Shown here: in pieces, positions 60,868 through 64,000 of the stretch
Position numbering within the stretch: the stretch's first letter is position 1
Layout of the letters: each line of letters starts with the position of its first letter
Source of the DNA: Streptomyces sedi
Lineage (GTDB): Bacteria; Actinomycetota; Actinomycetes; Streptomycetales; Streptomycetaceae
Length of the DNA: 64,000 nt
NCBI RefSeq assembly: GCF_006335015.1
Contig: NZ_VDGT01000009.1
Coordinates: forward strand, 181,022-245,021
Reading direction: 5' to 3'
Position numbers and translations under genes: made by a program
The notes under the pieces: generated by a model
Databases searched by the model: none
Told to the model about the DNA's origin: nothing
Seen by the model: only the letters and a program-made list of their open reading frames with translations

Positions 60868-62343
60868 ATGACGGACCGCCCAGACGGCGCCGAGGGGTTC
60901 TCCCCCGACGCCGCCGATGTCGACACCTACGACGTGATCGTGATCGGCGGTGGCCCTCCCGGGGAGAACCTCGCGGAGCGCACGCGGGCCGCCGGGCTGC
61001 GCACGGTCGTCGTGGAGCGCGAGTTGGTGGGGGGCGAGTGCTCGTACTGGGCCTGCATGCCGAGCAAGGCGCTGCTCCGTCCGCCCGCCGCGCTGGCGGC
61101 GGCCCGCGCGGTGCCCGGGGCCAGAGCGGCGGTGCACGGCGGTCTGGACGTGGAGGAGGTGCTGGCCCACCGCGACGCGTTCGCCAGCGGCTGGCAGGAC
61201 GACTCGCAGGTGCGGTGGCTGCGCTCGGTCGACGTCGAACTGCTCCGTGGCCAGGGGCGCCTGGCCGGCCCGAGGTCGGTGGTGGTGACCACGCCCGAGG
61301 GCGGCGAGCTGCGGTTGGCCGCGCGGCACGCGGTGGCGCTGTGCACGGGCTCCCGCGCCACGCTTCCCGACCTGCCGGGCATGGCCGAGGCCAGGCCGTG
61401 GAGCAGCAGGGAGGCCACGTCGGCGCGGCACGTGCCCGACCGGCTGGCCGTCGTCGGGGGTGGCGTGGTCGGGGTCGAGATGGCGGCGGCCTGGCGCGCC
61501 CTGGGGGCCGGCGTCACGCTGCTGGCGCGCGGCGAGAGCCTGCTGCCTCGGTGGGAGCCGTTCGTCGGGGAGTTGGTGGCCGAGGGCCTGGCCCGCGCCG
61601 GAGTGGAGGTCCGCACCGGCGCCTCCGTCTCCGGGCTGCGCCGGCCGGATGAGTCGGGACCCGTCGTGGTGGAGGTCTCCGGGGGGAACGCGGTGATCGC
61701 CGAGGAGGTGCTCTTCGCGACCGGCCGCCGCCCCGGCACGGAGAACCTGGGGCTGGAGACCGTCGGCCTCACGCCGGGCGACTGGCTCTCGACGGACGAC
61801 ACCCTCCGGGTGGAGGGAGTCCCCGGCGGCTGGCTCTACGGCGCGGGCGACGTCACGCACCGGGCGATGCTCACCCACCAGGGCAAGTACCAGGCCCGGA
61901 TCGCCGCGGAGGCGATCGTGGCCAGGGCCAGCGACCAGCGGCTGGACGACTCCCCCTGGGGCCGGCACGCCGCCACCGCCGACCGGCGGGCGGTGCCGCA
62001 GGTGGTGTTCACCGACCCCGAGGCGGCCTCGGTCGGCCTGACACTGGAGGAGGCCCGGCAGGCGGGGCTCCGGGTCAGGGCGGTCGACTACGACCTGGGC
62101 TCGGTCGCCGGCGCCGTTCTTCACGCCGAGGGGTACCGGGGGCGGGCCAGAGCGGTGGTGGACCTGGACCGGGAGGTGCTGGTCGGGGTGACGTTCGTCG
62201 GCTCGGGCGTCGGCGAGTTGCTGCACTCGGCGACCATCGCGGTGGCCGGCGAGGTCCCGATCGCCCGGCTGTGGCACGCGGTCCCCTCGTTCCCGACGAT
62301 GAGCGAGGTCTGGCTGCGGCTGCTGGAGACCTACCGGGGCTGA
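60868..62343 (+). CDS. FAD-dependent pyridine nucleotide-disulfide oxidoreductase
   Basis: A 491-aa class I disulfide oxidoreductase (dihydrolipoamide dehydrogenase / mercuric reductase / mycothione reductase fold). The FAD motif is VIVIGGGPPGENLAE near residue 24. The redox disulfide is in GECSYWACMPSK (C-x4-C). The NAD(P) motif is LAVVGGGVVGVEMA, the second FAD contact is LYGAGDVTHRAMLTH, and the dimer-interface His region is WHAVPSFPTMSEVWL. The usual His-Pro-Thr pair is changed to VPSFPT. Substrate not defined. AAGGAG precedes the ATG. Monocistronic. Confidence 0.9.
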   Translation: MTDRPDGAEGFSPDAADVDTYDVIVIGGGPPGENLAERTRAAGLRTVVVERELVGGECSYWACMPSKALLRPPAALAAARAVPGARAAVHGGLDVEEVLAHRDAFASGWQDDSQVRWLRSVDVELLRGQGRLAGPRSVVVTTPEGGELRLAARHAVALCTGSRATLPDLPGMAEARPWSSREATSARHVPDRLAVVGGGVVGVEMAAAWRALGAGVTLLARGESLLPRWEPFVGELVAEGLARAGVEVRTGASVSGLRRPDESGPVVVEVSGGNAVIAEEVLFATGRRPGTENLGLETVGLTPGDWLSTDDTLRVEGVPGGWLYGAGDVTHRAMLTHQGKYQARIAAEAIVARASDQRLDDSPWGRHAATADRRAVPQVVFTDPEAASVGLTLEEARQAGLRVRAVDYDLGSVAGAVLHAEGYRGRARAVVDLDREVLVGVTFVGSGVGELLHSATIAVAGEVPIARLWHAVPSFPTMSEVWLRLLETYRG

Positions 62344-62419
62344 GCGGGCGCGGAGCGCCCTCCCCTCCGGCGCGCCCCTCCGTCAGGCTGCCCGCCGTTC
62401 CGCCGTTCCGCCCGCGAGA

Positions 62420-62833
62420 TCAGCGGCCCAGGGCGGAGCGGCACACGGCGTTCATCGTCGGGTCGGGGAAGTCGCAGACGGACTGCGGGAGTTCGACGGC
62501 CGGCTCCGGTGCCGCCCCTGCCGTCGGGGCAGGTGCGGGGCCGGGACCGGGCTCGGGTGCCGGCTCGGGGACGGCGGGCGCCTCCGGCGTCGGCTCGGCG
62601 GTCTCGCGTTCCCGGTCGGCCGGTCCTTCCGGGCCGGCCGCCGGGCTCGGTTCGCTCCTGGGAACGGCGTGTGCGGTCGCCATCGCGGTGGGCTCCGACG
62701 CCGCCGCCTCCCCCTCCTCGGCCGGGGGGCCGTCCCCGGAGCACCCCGTGAGCAGCAGGGCGACGGCCGCCAGACCGCCCGCAAGCCGGGCGAAGTCTCC
62801 CGCTTTGCCGGAGATGTTCGGGGTGATGTTCAT
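62420..62833 (-). CDS. Small Pro-rich lipoprotein
   Basis: A 137-aa putative lipoprotein of unknown function. The N-terminus has a polar start, hydrophobic core and lipobox LLLTGC. A long low-complexity linker of Pro, Ala, Glu and Gly follows (about residues 35-110). The last 20 residues contain two Cys (SVCDFPDPT and NAVCRSAL) that could form a disulfide. A weak GGAG lies about 10 nt before the ATG. No family is recognised. The short Cys-containing C-terminal segment after the linker may be the functional part. Confidence 0.65.
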   Translation of the reverse strand: MNITPNISGKAGDFARLAGGLAAVALLLTGCSGDGPPAEEGEAAASEPTAMATAHAVPRSEPSPAAGPEGPADRERETAEPTPEAPAVPEPAPEPGPGPAPAPTAGAAPEPAVELPQSVCDFPDPTMNAVCRSALGR

Positions 62834-63024
62834 CGGGTGGGCGCTCCGTCCGCGTCGGGTGCGCGCCGGGGAGTGGCCGGCGCACGCTGTTCAACGCGGC
62901 GGGCGCGCCGACCTCTCGCTGGCTCACCCCTTTGCAGCAGCGTTCCGTCAAGCCGGCTCCTCCCCGCGTCCGGCCCGACCGCCCACCGGGCCGTCCCGGC
63001 ACCGGCGAAGTCCCGCGCCAGGGC

Positions 63025-64000
63025 TTAGTACTGCAACCGCATCTGGGGGTTGTGGCCTCGGCGTTTGTAGTGGGAGCGGCGGGCTCGGGACTGGCTGCGT
63101 CTGCGGAAGCGTGACCAGCGCAGGTGGTGGTCGTTGGTGGGGTGGCGGGGTGTGATGGCGATGCGCCCGATCAACCGGCGGATCTCCGGGACGCTCAGGG
63201 GTATGAGGTCGTGCTCGCCCTCTGCGTCGCCCCTTTTGCGGCTTCTGCGGCACGGACTGCCGTCAGGTAGGCGAGTGCGGCCATCGACAGGGTGATGTGC
63301 CGGTACCAGGCCCGGTAGAGCCGGACCTGGTAGTGGTCCAGGCCGCACTCGCCTTTGGCGGTCTGGAAGCACTCTTCCACCGCCCACCTCGCTGCGGCGA
63401 CTTTGACCAGGTCTTTCAGTCGCGAGGAGGCCGGTCCGTAGCAGACGTAATAGGCGATCTCGGTGGAGTCGCTGACGCTGCGGCGGGCCAGCACCCAGTG
63501 TCCGAAGCCGTCTTCCCAGCAAGGGCGGATCGCGACACGCGCCCAGTCGTAGACGCGTTCACCGTGCGCGCCCGGCCCGCCCGACAGCCGCTTCCAGCGT
63601 TGCCGGGGCAGCGCGGCGATCAGCTCGTCGACCCTGGCCTGGCTCCAGCCGGTCGTGACCACCGTGTCGTTGACCTTCGTGGCCATCACGTGGGCGACCT
63701 TGCGCCGCTCCAGCCAGAGACGTGTGTGCTTGACCTGCCCGTATGCCTCGTCCGCGGTCACCCATGCGAACGGCACGCCGGCGTCGAGGGCGCGTTGCAG
63801 CATCCGCCTGAAGTGCTCGTTCTTGGGCGCGAAACAGATCTCGTCGTCGATGCCGGCGGCCCGGCAACGGTCCCGGTCATCGGTCCAGGAGGCCGGGAGG
63901 TAGAGCTCGCGGTCGATCAGGGCCCGCCCCTGGGTCGAGGCATAGGCCAGGAAAGTTCCGATCTGACAGTTCTCGGTCCTCCCGGCGGTGCCCGAGTACT
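63025..64000 (-). pseudogene. IS701-like transposase, frameshifted, 5' end beyond window
   Basis: The minus-strand frame is open from the right edge (YSGTAGRTENCQIGTFLAY) through FAPKNEHFRRML, the catalytic-type VTADEAYGQ and the WAVEECFQTAKGECGLDHYQ helix with a Glu expected in the DDE triad. It then hits a stop at 63195. The missing C-terminus (LIPLSVPEIRRLI ... HYKRRGH) continues in another frame to TAA at 63025. One base missing from the G-run at 63230-63233 explains it. IS701-family assignment is from remembered similarity. The first catalytic Asp and the terminal inverted repeats are not in view. Confidence 0.82.
63025..64000 (-). mobile_element. Insertion sequence remnant (right part outside window)
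   Basis: The transposase fragment fills the last 976 bases. The left boundary of the element is probably within about 60 bp below 63025, but no terminal repeat could be defined because the other end is not visible. Confidence 0.6.

Noticed and set aside
63195..63243. Programmed frameshift in the transposase
   Set aside because: The GCA AAA GGG context does not allow good -1 re-pairing of the second tRNA, so a simple base loss is more likely. Kept only as an alternative.

Overview
The window is very GC-rich, densely coded DNA from an actinomycete, most likely Streptomyces or a close relative. Third codon positions are almost always G or C, GTG starts are common, and adjacent genes overlap by ATGA, GTGA or TGATG. 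The content is typical of that group: a two-domain laccase, a snapalysin, a CGNR zinc-finger regulator, a GH5 glycanase, a siderophore-type ABC operon behind a DmdR/IdeR-like iron box, and many TetR/IclR regulators. The mixture of transport, catabolic and secreted functions looks like an accessory or chromosome-arm region. No rRNA, tRNA, CRISPR array or prophage was seen.

Layout. 1-3.1 kb: the 3' part of a large secreted ThuA + glucose/sorbosone dehydrogenase + PKD + CBM6 protein that starts off the left edge, then a GNAT acetyltransferase. 3.8-11.8 kb (minus): a complete high-affinity potassium operon in the order small 27-aa ORF-kdpF-kdpA-kdpB-kdpC-kdpE-kdpD. 12-18 kb: a cation/Ca2+ exchanger family protein, then a secreted redox cluster in which a two-domain laccase is divergent from a second ThuA-dehydrogenase protein and a type 1 copper cupredoxin. 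18-24.6 kb (minus): a lysin-like amidase and a sugar or glycerophosphodiester-type ABC operon ending in a PHP phosphoesterase. 24.9-30.4 kb: an orphan cytochrome P450 and an iron-siderophore ABC operon. 30.5-33.6 kb: an MFS exporter divergent from its TetR regulator, and a cold-shock-domain protein. 33.9-38.8 kb: a secreted GH5 enzyme with its own promoter and a DasR-like site, a strong terminator, then a nitrate/sulfonate-type ABC operon preceded by an 11-codon leader ORF. 38.7-41.9 kb: a TetR/oxidoreductase divergent pair around a palindrome, and a GntP permease. 41.9-46.3 kb (minus): a gentisate catabolic operon (3-hydroxybenzoate 6-hydroxylase type monooxygenase, gentisate 1,2-dioxygenase, fumarylacetoacetate-hydrolase family hydrolase, IclR regulator). 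46.5-53.2 kb: a lactonase-type beta-propeller, a membrane protein, an aldo/keto reductase, a polysaccharide deacetylase-like lipoprotein, and a GMC oxidoreductase fused to its small subunit. 53.5-62.8 kb: small single genes (YnfA, luciferase-like, GNAT, snapalysin, DJ-1/PfpI, aldo/keto reductase) and a divergent metallophosphoesterase-LysE / CGNR-regulator unit around a perfect operator-like inverted repeat, then a flavin disulfide reductase and a small lipoprotein. 63.0-64.0 kb: a frameshifted IS transposase running off the right edge.

How the genes fit together. Several loci concern extracellular oxidation of sugars: two ThuA-dehydrogenase proteins, a GMC/subunit-3 fusion, a lactonase-like propeller and a gluconate-type permease. 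Beside the second ThuA-dehydrogenase sit a cupredoxin and a laccase that could carry electrons to oxygen. That copper-linked sugar oxidation cluster is the best candidate for an undescribed system. The best-defined regulatory signals are the operator with two overlapping promoters at 59.9 kb, three probable leaderless transcripts, the iron box, and the DasR-like site overlapping the GH5 promoter.
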